This document shows, in pieces, positions 10,629 through 20,728 of a stretch of 64,000 nucleotides of DNA; position 1 is the first letter of the stretch; each line of letters opens with the position of its first letter. The DNA is from Silurus meridionalis. Lineage: Eukaryota > Chordata > Actinopteri > Siluriformes > Siluridae. Below the pieces are notes generated by a model that was given only the letters and a program-made list of their open reading frames with translations, was not told where the DNA came from and searched no databases. A program made the translations under genes and the position numbers. The DNA is taken from the NCBI RefSeq assembly GCF_014805685.1, contig NC_060905.1:77001-141000 (forward strand). The letters are read 5' to 3'.

Positions 10629-10825
10629 AAAAGATGATTCTAAGACTGGTGGATAAGATCAATTTAATTAATTCAATTAAGAAAATAAATTCTCAAAACT
10701 ACTTGTTCAACCTCCATTTCATTTAATCACTTGTGCACATCATAAAAACAATTTCTTGTTGCTTTGATCGAATTGCAAATGCTTTAGTACATTAATTTAA
10801 TTGATTGTGTACAATTGTCTGCTGT
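10629..10825. other. Spacer without recognisable features
   Basis: An AT-rich gap between LINE-D1 and the LINE-B fragment. No gene or repeat is seen. Confidence 0.6.
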
Positions 10826-11660
10826 TTCCACAGGGTTGTAACCCTAACCCCAGGGTTGTGTTCTGAGCCCTCACTGTACACATATGACTGTGTGGCCACT
10901 TCCAATTCCACCACCATCATCAAATTTGGTGAAGAAGCCCAGCAGAGTCTGTACCATCTGAGAGGCTTAAGGGACTTTAAACTACCATCTCAAGTGCTTT
11001 TACACTTGCACCATTGAGAGCGTCCTGATGGGTAGCATCACTTCCTGGTTCGGGAACAGCACCATGCAGGACAGGCGACCCCTCCAGAGTGTGTTGCGGA
11101 CATACCATTCCATAACCTGCAGGACATCTACAGCACGTGGTGCTGGGCCAGGAAGATTGTGAAGGACCTCAGCCATCCCAACAATGGACTCTTTTCTTTG
11201 TTGCGTTTAGAGAAGTGCTTCTGCTTTTTTGAAGCAAACACAGAGAGAATGAGGAGGAGCTTCTTTCTGCAGGCCATTCAGAGTTGAAAACAGGTAACAC
11301 CCAGGATCTAGTACTTGACCTCTCTCTCCATCTTCACTAATTTCTGCACTATTATATGGACTCTGGACTGTCACTTCAACTCTGAACAGCACAGTGTCAC
11401 TTTATACCACACCATAATGCACATGGACAATCACTAAAACACTTTAATTTGTACTGTCAATATCTGCCACATGCATCCATCCCTATATTGATTCATGTAT
11501 ATAAAATATTTTCTGTTATTTATACTTTTTTATTTATCTACTTATCTTTATATTCTATTCCTTTTTTTCATGCTTGAATGTCAGACGGTTGTATAAAGCA
11601 TTTCACTGCATGTCGTACTCTGTATGTATGTGTATGTTACAAATAATATTTGAATTAAAA
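10826..11660 (+). pseudogene. LINE-B fragment (RT end and 3' UTR) with internal deletion
   Basis: The plus strand reads QGCVLS, then SLYTYDCVATSNSTTIIKFG, and jumps to EEAQQSLYHLRGLRDFKLPS, skipping the catalytic box and about 75 codons present in LINE-B3. The C-terminal region (SCFGNSTMQD type sequence, 11030-11290) is frame-shifted and decayed. The 3' UTR (11290-11650) ends in GTATGTATGTGTATGTTACAAATAATATT, the LINE-B end without its AAATC repeats. Orientation and order are clear; the copy is old. Confidence 0.8.
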
Positions 11661-12057
11661 AATGTATTGTTGATCCAAAAATATTATACTGGTTTCCCCT
11701 AAATAGTGACAACCATTTTGCATTTAATGACTTGAGACTATTTAGGTAAAACTATTTGTTAGATTTTGATCATGCCCAGACGAAACTTAATTCTTGGAGA
11801 GGTGTGATCCCATGTGATCTACGATGCCTGTGGTGCCTTTTCTGATCAGGGAAGAATCACACAGCACACAGAATAGCGCAAATGTTCATCAGTTTAAAGC
11901 ACATTACATACAAGTATATACTGTATACACACTGGAATAAACCTGAGAAAAAACTGTTCCTTATTGGATAAGTAGACATAATAACCAGATATGTGTGAGT
12001 CCAGATTAAGACTTTCTGTATACAGAGCAAAACACAGAATTAATTAAATAATTATAA
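11661..12057. other. Intergenic DNA, nothing recognised
   Basis: No coding or repeat similarity was noticed. AT-rich, with a short 'gtatatactgtatac' palindrome near 11910. Confidence 0.5.
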
Positions 12058-12583
12058 TTCATTTTTATTTGTATAGCGCTTTTAACAATGAACATTGTTT
12101 TAAAGCAGCTTTACACAGATAATGTGGTGAATAAAAGTGAATATGTTCTTTATAAGTGTAGGTTTGTCCCCAATGAACAAGCCGGTGGCGACTGTGTCAA
12201 GGAAAAACTCCCCAGATGGCATAAGGAAGAAACCTTAAGAACCAGACTCAAGAGGGAACCCATCTGGGTTGCACCAAATGTCCATTTATAGTAGATATAC
12301 GATGTTGCGGGGTACAGTGATGATGATAGTAGTCCTGAGTCAATGTAGCAGTTTGTTGACATTAACTACAGTCCAATCCATCCTCAAAGCGCCTGTTCTT
12401 ACTCCGGAATTTCATGGAACCACCCAAGAGGTTGATGAGAAACCATCCCAAGTTGCACAGAGTCACCTCCAGTCGGAGAGAACACTATCCAGAGGCAGGC
12501 CTGGACGAAGTGGGAAGATCCACGGAGGGGAGAGGGGCAGGAACAGTGGTCACTGGAACCTCAGGAGCATGTTTGAATTGATC

Positions 12584-12633
<50 letters not shown>

Positions 12634-12732
12634 GGGTGACAGGAAAAGAAGGATATGGATTATTATGTCTTTATTGTTGTATGAAAGTTAATGTCACTGT
12701 GCAGTTTGGACTCCGGCTTTGGCTATGGCAGC
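12058..12732 (-). mobile_element. LINE-A 3' UTR (copy 1, 3' part)
   Basis: The plus-strand text 'catttttatttgtatagcgctttt' followed by 'aacattgttttaaagcagctttaca' is the reverse complement of the L2-like 3' end 'aaagcgctatacaaataaa' shared by the copies at 33240-33304, 46640 and 44280. The internal segment 'ggaaaaactccccagatggcataaggaagaaacctt' is a signature of this family. It runs to about 12730 ('atggcagcagaac'), where the DIRS element begins. LINE-A sequence resumes at about 20729, so the DIRS lies within this LINE, with roughly 100 bp of LINE missing at the junction. Confidence 0.85.
12588..12630. repeat. (GA)n microsatellite inside the LINE-A 3' UTR
   Basis: A GA run at the same internal position as the CT/GA runs at 32785, 49939 and 63672, so it is an inherited component of the LINE-A 3' UTR. 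Confidence 0.9.
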
Positions 12733-12945
12733 AGAACGTTTTTAGGTTCCCGAGGGAACGAGACGCTGTGTCTCCATGCCACACTCCCTGTGGCGCTTAC
12801 CTTCTCTCTTTGCTGAAGCTAATGTTGCTACCAACGCACAGCCATCTTGTAGCTTCCTGGTTTCCGCGACGTCACCTGTCTATGATGTCACGGCTTGCCT
12901 ATTGGCTAGATTTCACACGTGGTTTAGAGTGCGGTCATGCAGGGG

Positions 12946-13061
12946 CGTTCCCATAGCGTTTCGACGCAGCGTTTCCTTCCCTCGGGGAACTAGGGTTACG
13001 GTCGTAACCTAGAGACGTTCCCCTTCAGGAACTCGAGCTGCGTCGAAACGCTATGGGAACG
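12946..13061. repeat. DIRS terminal inverted repeat, 25-bp perfect arms
   Basis: The arms at 12946-12970 (CGTTCCCATAGCGTTTCGAC then GCAGC) and 13037-13061 are perfect reverse complements separated by 66 bp. Inside lies a second smaller palindrome, CTAGGGTTAC...GTAACCTAG (about 12989-13012). Such nested complementary ends are typical of DIRS terminal and internal complementary regions, thought to guide formation of a circular DNA intermediate. The related copy at 24730-24795 keeps only part of this structure. Confidence 0.9.
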
Positions 13062-13095
13062 AGTGTTGAATCACACCACACTGACCAGACCCTGC

Positions 13096-13889
13096 CTAGA
13101 GAGTGAGGGCCTCGGCACCAGCACGCAGGACAGAGGAGCCCGGGGTGGCTCTGAGGTCAAGGTCATAGAACCTGACAAAGGTCAGCGGGGTGGACCAACC
13201 CGCAGCGTCACAGATGTCCCGGAGTGACACTCCAGCGGACCTGGCCGTAGTGGCTGCCACACCCCGGTGGCGCAAGTCCTGACCCCGATCGGAGCGGGGA
13301 CCAGGACTCGCAGCCGAACAGCTGCACCAACCGCCTCCAAGGACTCGTCCTGTGGAGATAAGCACCCACTGCTCTCACTGGACACAGCTGGGCCTCGTAA
13401 CCCCTGGTCGGGGGCTATAAACAGAGGAGGGCAGAATGCCTGTAACATGACACATCATGTGGGAGCACCTAGCCTCATGTAAAGAAACACTCTGGCCATG
13501 CCAGGGGGCAACTCCAGGTGGGATGAGGCAACTGCCAAGTCCCAGACAGGCACTCTGAGTCGCGTCCCGGGCCTCAGCCTCCGGGCGCCACGGAGGAAAC
13601 GTGTCACCAATGGGACCTACCCAGCAAACACAGAAACCCTCAGGGTCAAAGGGGTTAACCCTGCGGCAAACTGTACCTGCAAAAACTCCAGAATTGAACT
13701 GACCGGGCAGTTAACTGGGTCCAAGTCATGGTGCTCACACTGTGATGCGAACAGTCGCCATCGTGCGGCGTACGACCTCCTCGTGGAGGGAGCTCTGGAG
13801 TGGAGAAGGGCCTCTACTACCTCAGTAAAGAGAACAGCCACTACGAATTGTGCCCCCTCAGGGGCCACAGCCTCCACAACTTTGGGCAT
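13096..13889 (-). pseudogene. DIRS tyrosine recombinase remnant
   Basis: The minus frame 13617-13889 gives the core-binding part (SRAPSTRRSYAARWRLFASQC, VNCPVSSILEFLQVQF and AAGLTPLTLRV). The frame 13096-13365 gives the catalytic C-terminus (RHRGVAATTARSAGVSLRDI, then AAGWSTPLTFVRFYDLDL), where the Tyr of RFYDLD is the probable nucleophile. A frameshift and the decayed middle (13366-13616) separate the halves. In DIRS elements this enzyme integrates a circular DNA without target duplication. Confidence 0.85.
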
Positions 13890-13922
13890 GGGTGAACCAG
13901 GGTTCCGCCTGCCATCGAGGTG

Positions 13923-14878
13923 CTACCAGGAGGCGACAGACTCCCTCCCGGCGAAACTCATTCCAGAACTCCCGAGAGCAGCGCGATCGGGGGAAAGGCA
14001 TACAGGCGTAGCCTCGGCCAAGACCGTCCCATGGCAGCCACTGTCTCGACAGGGCGTCTGCTCAGACATCCAACCGTCCTGGAAAGTAAACGGCTCTAAA
14101 TGAGGAGTTCGTCCCGGGACCACAAGAGGACCTCCCGTGCCAGTCGTTTGCAAGGGGCGAGACCGGAGGCCCCCCAGGTGGGTGATGTACGAGACCACCG
14201 CAGTATTGTCCGTGCGGACCAACACATGGCAATCTCTCAGGACTGGGAGGAAGTGTTGTAATCCCAACAACACTGCCAGCATCTCCCAGCAATCTATGTG
14301 CCACGAGAGACGTGGGCCGCTCCTCAGACCCTGGGCGAAGTGTCCACTCATGACCGCTCCCCACCCCGTGAGGGAAGCGTCTGTTGTTAGCGTTACGCGA
14401 TGACAAGGAGTCCCTAAAACGGGGCCTCGGGACAGAACGTAGGGTCCTTCCATGCAACCAAGGCTCAAAAGGGCACACCGCGAGACCTTGATGGTACGAT
14501 ACAGACTCCCTCAGGGGGAGAACCCTCCTGCCCCGGGGCCACATGCGGAAATACACTGGACGCTGCCGCCGTGAGACCCAGCAGCCTCTGGAACTGCCTC
14601 ACAGTGACTGGCTGGCCTGTTCCTACCCTTCTGACTGCGGTGAGGATGACTACAAACCGGGCGGGAGACAACCGAGAAAGTGGTTTTCCACGCTGGGAAA
14701 AGTACACTCTACCCGGCATTTCAGTCTGAACCCCAGTACCTTCATGCAGGCAAAAACAGCATCTCAATGCCAAACTGCCTGGTGCTTTAACGAGCCAACA
14801 TCAACCAATCGTCGATATAATACAAAATGTGGATGCCCTGAATCTGCAGCAGGGTCAGTGCCGTGTACATGCACTCTG

Positions 14879-14880
<2 letters not shown>
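13923..14880 (-). pseudogene. DIRS RT catalytic part and RNase H
   Basis: Near 14800 the minus strand reads GIHILYYIDDWLMLA, the RT catalytic box with YIDD, ending in a stop. Next comes the connection region RRVGTGQPVTVRQFQRLLGL (14465-14773), then RNase H with TLTTDASLTGWGAVMSG, LSWHIDCWEMLAVLLGLQHF and VLVRTDNTAVVSYI (13923-14468), carrying the expected acidic residues. Frames change at least twice. Product: a dead polyprotein segment. Confidence 0.87.

Positions 14881-14921
<41 letters not shown>
14881..14921 (-). repeat. (AAT)n tail of LINE-C
   Basis: About 13 perfect AAT units between the LINE-C 3' end and the DIRS coding sequence, so this is the LINE tail, not an independent microsatellite. 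Confidence 0.92.
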
Positions 14922-14924
<3 letters not shown>

Positions 14925-15059
14925 TAAAGAACTTTATTTTGTATAGCGCCTTTAAAAGGAGTTTCTCAAAGCGTTTGACATAACAGATAAAATTAAAAGA
15001 TACACATAATAATGCAAACACTAAAACTAACTATACAAGAAATAAAAACCCAATAAATA

Positions 15060-15429
15060 ACAACCAAAGAAGTCACATAAAAGCTACCCTAAAAAAGTAT
15101 GTTTTAAGATGGGATTTAAAAACACCCAGGGATTCTGCATTCCTGATCTCTGAGGGCAGGGAATTCCACAGTTTAGGAGCCAAAGAAGAAAAAGCCCGAT
15201 CACCCACAGTTTTTAGCCATGTTTTTTGGGCAGTGAGAAGACCAGCTTCAGAGGACCGTAGAGCACGTGAAGGTGTGTAGGGGGTTAACAGCTCACATAG
15301 ATATTAAGGGGCCAGATTATTCAAGGCCTTATAGGTAAGCATGAGAATTTTAAACTCAATACAAAAACTAACTGGAATCCAGTGAAATTTTTCCAGGATA
15401 GGTGTGATGTGTTCCCTTGCACTGGTCCT
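15060..15429 (-). pseudogene. LINE-C ORF2 C-terminus
   Basis: The minus strand from 15410 down reads FHWIPVSFCIEFKILMLTYK, ALNNLAP, then decayed forms of the conserved 'RAFS..APKLWNSLP' C-terminus (around 15160-15230) and the terminal 'FKSHLKTYFF' block near 15090. It continues the frame found at 15908-16054 once the solo LTR is removed. The role of this domain in L2-type LINEs is not established. Confidence 0.75.
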
Positions 15430-15902
15430 TGTCAGGGGTGTGAGAGGAAGGACCCAAATGCAGGACGCGGGAGAAATTCAAAAGGCAGTCATTAATTAGG
15501 GATAAAACAAAGAGGCAAAAAACAGTCCGAAAACAAAAGCACTTCCCTTAACAAGAGCATGAAAAAAAACAGAGAGCAGAAAAAGGCAAAAAACAAAAAC
15601 AACAAACCAGGAGCAGGGCAGAAGAGACTGGAAGAACACAGAAAACAATAACAAACAAACGTCCAAAAACTGGCAGAAAAAACGGGGAGAAAAGAGACAT
15701 ACAAAGTGAAAGCAAAATAAACCCTGAGAAAAAATGGCGAAAATATCCCAAAAAAACATACACGAAGCCAAAAAACAATCTGGCAATGGATAACAGGAGC
15801 CGGCGTCTATTTATACACACAAAAGATGGCTGCCGCATCGTGCCGGCACCGCACCGGAAGCGGAAGTTGGACTACCGGAAGTGCGCGCACCGTCGGCTGA
15901 CA
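15430..15902 (-). mobile_element. Solo LTR, 473 bp, with 5-bp target duplication
   Basis: Bounded by TGTCAGGGG and GGCTGACA and flanked by GTCCT on both sides (15425-15429 and 15903-15907). Read on the minus strand it has a clear TATAAATAGA box about 90 bp from its start, and the end 'catttgggtccttcctctcacacccctgaca', so it lies in minus orientation. The interior is A-rich and non-coding. The LINE-C coding sequence is continuous across it. The ends resemble those of the LTR at 5455-5847, suggesting related families. Confidence 0.87.
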
Positions 15903-15907
15903 GTCCT

Positions 15908-17156
15908 AGTTAGAATTCTAGCAGCAGAATTTTGTACCAACTGTAATTTACTTAGAGTAGCTTTAGGAACTTCAGCCAGCAAAGCATTACAGTAGTCTAA
16001 ACGTGAAAATACAAATGTGTTGATCAACTTTTCAGCAACAGAGAAAGTCAGCATGGGACGTAATTTCGCAATGTTTCTGAGATGAAAAAATTATGCTTTG
16101 ACAGTGCTACGAACATGATGGTCAAATGTTAAATTGGTGTCAAATATCACCCCTAAATTTTTTGGTTTAGTTTGGAATTTAGGGTTAGGGTTAGGGTTAG
16201 CAGAGCCATCCAAACTTAAGGTCACAGACTCTGTTTACACAACTGATGAGGTGAACCAATAAGCATCACTTCGGTCTTGTCACTGTTCAGACAAAGATAA
16301 TTTTCTGACATCCATTTCTTAATCTCAGTAAAACATTGAGAGAGAAAAGACACAGGCATATTGACATCAGGTTTAGAATGTATATAGATCTGAGTGTCAT
16401 CAGCATAAAAGTGATAGTTGAGACCAAGTGATCTTAAAAGCTGGCCAAATGGATAAATGTAAATTCTAAAAAGTAATGGGCCCAAAACTGATCCCTGAGG
16501 AACACCAGATTGCGCCACACCAACCTTAGACTTGCAATCACCCATCACAACAAACTGTTTACGGTCAGAAAGGTAGGACTTAAAACACTCTAAAGCAGAT
16601 TCAGAAACCCCAAAGAAGTCTCTAAGTGGTTAATCAAATTTGCGTGATCTATAGTGTCAAAAGCGGCACTAAGATCCAGAAGAATCAGTATAGATAGACG
16701 GCCGGAATCAGAAGCCATTAACAAATCATTAGTGACCTTAACTTACGCTGTTTTAGTGCTGTGGAGTTTACGGAAGCCAGACTGAAGTGGCTCAAAAAGA
16801 TCATTAGTAGAGAGATGCGAAAGTAGTTGAGAAGCCACTGTTTGGCGAGGAATGGAAGATTAGAGATGGGACGAAAATTGTTCGGATTATCGAAGTTCGT
16901 GTTTTTAGATTTTGGTACTGGGGTGACAGCAGCAGTTTTAAGTGCTGATGGTACAACACTGGTATACAGAGAGTTATTGATAATTCTCAAAACAACAGGA
17001 GAGAGGGAATCAAAACAAGATTTAAAAAGACAAGATGGTATCGGATCAACTCTGGAAGTTGAGGCTTTCAATTTTGAAACCATGTTGCATAATGACTGGG
17101 AGTCATTAACAGCAAAGTTAGAGAGACAAATACCAGAGAATGCAGACACACTTAAG
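15908..17156 (-). pseudogene. LINE-C reverse transcriptase remnant
   Basis: Pieces in order: fingers with STSRVDPIPSCLFKSCFDSL, AAVTPVPKSKNTNFDNPNNF and RPISNLPFLAK (16718-17149); the block [20 protein letters not shown], the catalytic FYADDTQIYIHSKPD with both aspartates, and [14 protein letters not shown] (16222-16548); then LINTFVFSRLDYCNALLAEV with QLVQNSAARILTRT (15908-16054). Frameshifts lie near 16560-16720 and 16100-16220. Between them a run of three TTAGGG units occurs at about 16183-16200. Typical L2-clade RT, inactive. Confidence 0.87.
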
Positions 17157-18326
17157 GATGAGGGAGCAGTGTTAACAATGTGATTATTACAATTTTGGTG
17201 CTAAAAAACTCCAAAAACATTGAAGCTGGAACATTAGAGAGGCTGTGATTTTTAAGCAGCTTATTGATTATGTGAAACAGTTGTTTAGGGTTTTTCTGAT
17301 TATTGACAATTATCTGGGAAAAATACACAGATCTTGCTGAACCCAATTCAGCCTTATATTCAAGTAAGCTGACTTTCCAGGCCTGGTGATGAACCGTTAA
17401 ACCTGAAATGCACCATCTACGCTCCATTTTGCGACACAAAGCCTTCATTGTACGCAAATCATCATTGTACCACGGAGCAGAGCGTGCAAAAGTAACAGAT
17501 CGTGACTTTAAGGGAGCCAATGTGTCCAGGCCAGACAGGAGGACAGAGTTTAGCATAAAAACGTATCATCCAAGATCCAAGATGGAGAATCACAACTCAA
17601 AGAAGAGTCAATAAAGTCTGAAAAATCAGTGGGCTCAATAGATCTCCACTTGCAATAATTAATGATGCGAGAAGAGGTAGTGTTCATGACAGGTAACTCC
17701 ATTTTAAAAAAGACAGCCCGGTGATCAGACAGACCTAAATCAGAGGTTGACAAATGAGACACAAATGAACCGTTGGAAATCACAAGGTCTAATTCAAAGC
17801 ACTCCAATATGGACAAAAAGTCTTTAGTTATTGTGGAGTCTTTTACATCCATATGGATGTTGAAATCACCCAGGAGAAGATTTTTTTCAAATGTGAGGCA
17901 GAGAAAAGACAACATATCTGAAAATTCAGATAAAAAGTATTTTTTTGACTTAGGAGGCCTGTAGACTGTAGCCACTGCAGTAGAAATGGGGGCAGAAACA
18001 CTCAAAACAAGGCACTCAAATGAGTCAAATTTGGGGGCAGCCACCAGACGCATGTTGACCTGTTGATTGTGTAACACAATGATACCCCCACCTCTGCCAG
18101 AAAAACGCGGAAGATCAAATAATCCATAGCCAGCAGGTGTTAGTTCATATAAAAGAAGACCATCAGATTCTTTGTGCCATGTCTCAGTTAAACAGACAAG
18201 GTCCAGCTTTTGTTCTAAAATAAAGTCAGATAAAATGACAGCTTTGTTGTTGACAGAGCGCGCATTAAACAGTGGTGATTTCAGCAGATGCGAGGGAGGA
18301 GATGAATCCGATTGCAACCTCCCCAC
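17152..18326 (-). pseudogene. LINE-C endonuclease and linker
   Basis: The 258-codon minus frame 17550-18326 contains LFNARSVNNKAVILSDFILE, LVCLTETWHKESDG, SGRGGGIIVLHNQ, ATVYRPPKSKKYF, LLLGDFNIHMDVKD and STSDLGLSDHRAVFF, i.e. a complete APE-type endonuclease with GDFN and SDH motifs. A frameshift at about 17555 leads to the linker RSAPWYNDDLRTMKALCRKM (17152-17556), the usual pre-RT block. Of all endonucleases in the window this one looks least damaged internally. Confidence 0.88.
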
Positions 18327-18807
18327 GCCTGAGACCTGATAAATTATTTAAATTAACCCCTGTAGGTCTAAATGGCAGTCTATGGGGTTTACGCAGAAAT
18401 CTCGGACAAGCGACAGGTTTAGATGTTGAGATCACCCAGCTCCGCCTTGACGAGCGATGTATGTAACGCTTAGGTCGCAATATTCCAACATTACTGCAGA
18501 GAGCACGTACATCTTTTGCCAAATGGAAATGTTTGTTCAGGTTCAACAACTGGTATGCAGTGTACCTGAGAGCCATTTGGGGAGGGTCCACACCAACAGT
18601 AGCCTCACAGCGATGTAAGCAGTGTACATCCTGGACCAGGCAGCAAAACAGTAAAATCCAGTAAACAGCACTCAGAGAAAAAAGCAGTAATCCAACAAGC
18701 GAAGCATGAATCCACATCATGAAAAAAGACGCAAATTGTGCGACCAAAAATCTAATAAAATTAAAATACACGAGGGAGAAGGAGCGGCAGCCAAAACGCG
18801 CCAGCAT
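18265..18807 (-). pseudogene. LINE-C N-terminal frame with hydrophobic start
   Basis: The 180-codon frame starts with a strongly hydrophobic stretch (roughly residues 10-60: YFNFIRFLVAQFASFFMMW, LVGLLLFSLSAVYWILLFCC) followed by MALRYTAYQLLNLNKHFHLA, KDVRALCSNVGILRPKRYIH and RSSRRSW. The second part is a leader also seen ahead of the endonuclease in related L2-like LINEs. It overlaps the endonuclease frame, so a frameshift probably separates a continuous protein. Whether the hydrophobic part is translated is unknown. Confidence 0.55.
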
Positions 18808-18839
18808 GCACTTTTAACCGGAACAGGTTGACACTAATC

Positions 18840-20698
18840 CAGATTCGTGAAGGCACGGGGTGAGAGCGCTAGGCAGAATGGAAGGACCCATATTGGTGAG
18901 CTTCGCCCCGAAAGCAACCTCAGGAACCTCCCGTGTGTGGTGAAGGACAGCTGCGTGGGAGCATGCAACCACCAGATCTAACTCATAACTAATCAGTCCT
19001 CGGACTCGACCTGAGACAGGACCGCTCTAAACGAGAAACCTGAACCCGAGACTCAAAAGTGAGTGGTTCAAGGAGTGGAGATCCAGAATGGGATGCAACA
19101 CGCCTTCTTCGGAACAATGAAGCACGGGCTGTAGCAGCCTGACTCTCTGAACAAGGAGGGTAGAACCACCTCAATGGCCCGTTTCCACAGGAGAACACGC
19201 ACCTCCTGTCCCAGGACAAGAGCCGGCACGGGTCCCACCAGGGTGGGACACACCCCGTTGAACCGGGGAGGAGAAGACGCAAAATGAATCGCGCAGCCTT
19301 TCTCCACAGTATGCAGGACCCTGGAGAGACCCCTGGCAGCCCTCCAGACTGACAGAAAGTTTCCACAGGAAGAACCAACCCCTCGGGGCTGGCCCCCGAC
19401 CCACTCAGAGCGGCTGGAGCGGTGCTCTGCAGCCGACTACATCTCCTGAGAGGCTGCGGAACCCCCATCCGCAGTGATCATACGGGCGGAATACGGGGAG
19501 CAAACCACTGGAGAAAGCTGCGCCCTGAACACGACCCATGGCAGGGCTAGCAGACAGTCCTCCTGAACCCAAACGGCAGGAGCAGTATACTGCGGCCGTT
19601 GAAGCCTCCAGATAGGCAGCGGATGACCCCCATCCACAAAAACCTTCAGGTGGAATAAGGGGGTTAACCGCTGGAGGGAGGCAGCTTCCTGAACACCCTG
19701 TGGCAGGGCCAGCAGACCGACCTCCTGGTAATGCCGGAGAGGGACAGGCACCGTGCACACTGCCCTCCAAGATGCAAGCCATCAGGCTTACGCACCATAG
19801 TCCGTACACTAGAGGCGAGGAAGAACCTTAGAGTGTCGCCAGGTTCCCCTAGGACCTCCCCGCGGGAATCGGGTGGCAACGCTCTCTAACCCGGCTATTT
19901 CACTGTGCCTGTACATACCAGGGTGAGGCTGCCGCCGAGCAGCCCCATCGGAGCTGCAAGAAACTACCACTGAAACACCACCGCGGTCTCCTGAACCCGC
20001 CAGCAATCGCCATCATCTACAGCATCACCAGGTCAGGCCAGGACGGGTCACCGTGGCGCACAGTAGGAAGCTCACATCGTCCCCAATAGCAGGCCAGCCT
20101 GGTATGCCTGCAACACACATTGTGTGGAAGCAACCTGCAGCCAGAGCCTAGCGGCTCTTCGTAGGCAAACCGATAGCCGTCATAGATGCAGCACTCAGGG
20201 AGAGACGGCTAGCTAGCATCTCCACCACAAGTGGCATCATCCCGTAGCCGCACTACTTAGCTCCAATAACATTTGCGCACAGCGAGAAACATCGGAAAAG
20301 CATGCGCGCACACAGGCCTCCCAGGACCCAGACACCTCGGTGCGCAGATCAGGGAAGGCGCTGAGGCTGTGACACATGATGCAGGAAACACTCATCCAAC
20401 TCACTGGGTGCTCGCTGCTTCTGCTACACGACCGGATAGATCCAGCTCAGACCCTGCATGACATGCAACGCTGCACAGCCCGCACCGGGAGAAGAAGCAG
20501 CCGGCAGGTATGCTTCCCTGAATTTCCCGAAATTTCTTCCATTTCTTCCACCCCGGGAAAAGAACCGTTTCCAAACGAGCGCTCTCCCCGGGGAACAGGA
20601 GCTCGCCTCGCAGCTGGGAGTGCATAGCCACATGGCTAAAATGCTAACAACCGACACCCTCGAGAGCTGACTAAGCACGCTCCTAAGCTAAGCAAACA
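18840..20698 (-). pseudogene. DIRS RT N-terminus and gag-like region
   Basis: The minus frame 19068-19307 gives IHFASSPPRFNGVCPTLVGP, RAIEVVLPSLFRESGCYSPC and FIVPKKACCIPFW, matching the DIRS RT start also seen at 43100-43330. Further on, 18840-18930 gives RFLRLLSGRSSPIWVLPFCL and SPRAFT, then the LINE-C break. Upstream (19405-20650) are several overlapping GC-rich frames without clear motifs, expected for a decayed gag region. The 5' boundary is the telomere-like repeat at 20699. Confidence 0.75.
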
Positions 20699-20728
20699 AG
20701 GGTTAGGGTTAGGGTTAGGGTTAGGGTT
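20699..20728. repeat. Telomere-like (GGGTTA)n run
   Basis: Nearly five units of GGGTTA lie exactly between the truncated DIRS 5' end and LINE-A sequence that resumes near 20729. The vertebrate telomere unit is TTAGGG. Confidence 0.9.

Larger units (their letters stand above)
14881..18838 (-). mobile_element. LINE-C, L2-like LINE inserted in the DIRS element
   Basis: Minus-strand order: 5' leader and N-terminal frame (18807-18265), endonuclease (18326-17550), linker (17556-17152), RT (17149-16222), C-terminus (16054-15060, interrupted by a solo LTR), and a 3' end 'ggcgctatacaaaataaag' followed by an ATT-repeat tail (plus-strand AAT, 14881-14921). The DIRS coding sequence TTCAC is found at both edges, a probable target duplication. 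The copy spans most of a LINE but has several frameshifts. Confidence 0.87.
12733..20699 (-). mobile_element. DIRS-like tyrosine-recombinase retrotransposon, split by LINE-C
   Basis: On the minus strand the order is gag-like remains (20650-19400), RT N-terminus (19310-18840), [LINE-C], RT catalytic part with RNase H (14880-13923), tyrosine recombinase (13889-13096) and terminal repeat (13065-12733). This matches DIRS elements, which carry RT, RNase H and a tyrosine recombinase and have unusual inverted or split terminal repeats. The RT breaks after SPRAFT at about 18845 and resumes with ECMYTALTLL at about 14878. TTCAC occurs at both edges of the inserted LINE-C. The 5' terminal repeat is missing; a telomere-like repeat sits there instead. 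Confidence 0.87.

Noticed and set aside
13267..14103. Long plus-strand frames opposite the DIRS element (71 and 201 codons)
   Set aside because: They are antisense shadows of GC-rich recombinase and RNase H coding sequence on the minus strand.
15492..15838. Three overlapping Phe/Leu-rich minus frames of 70-96 codons
   Set aside because: They are translations of the A-rich interior of a solo LTR and have no family features.
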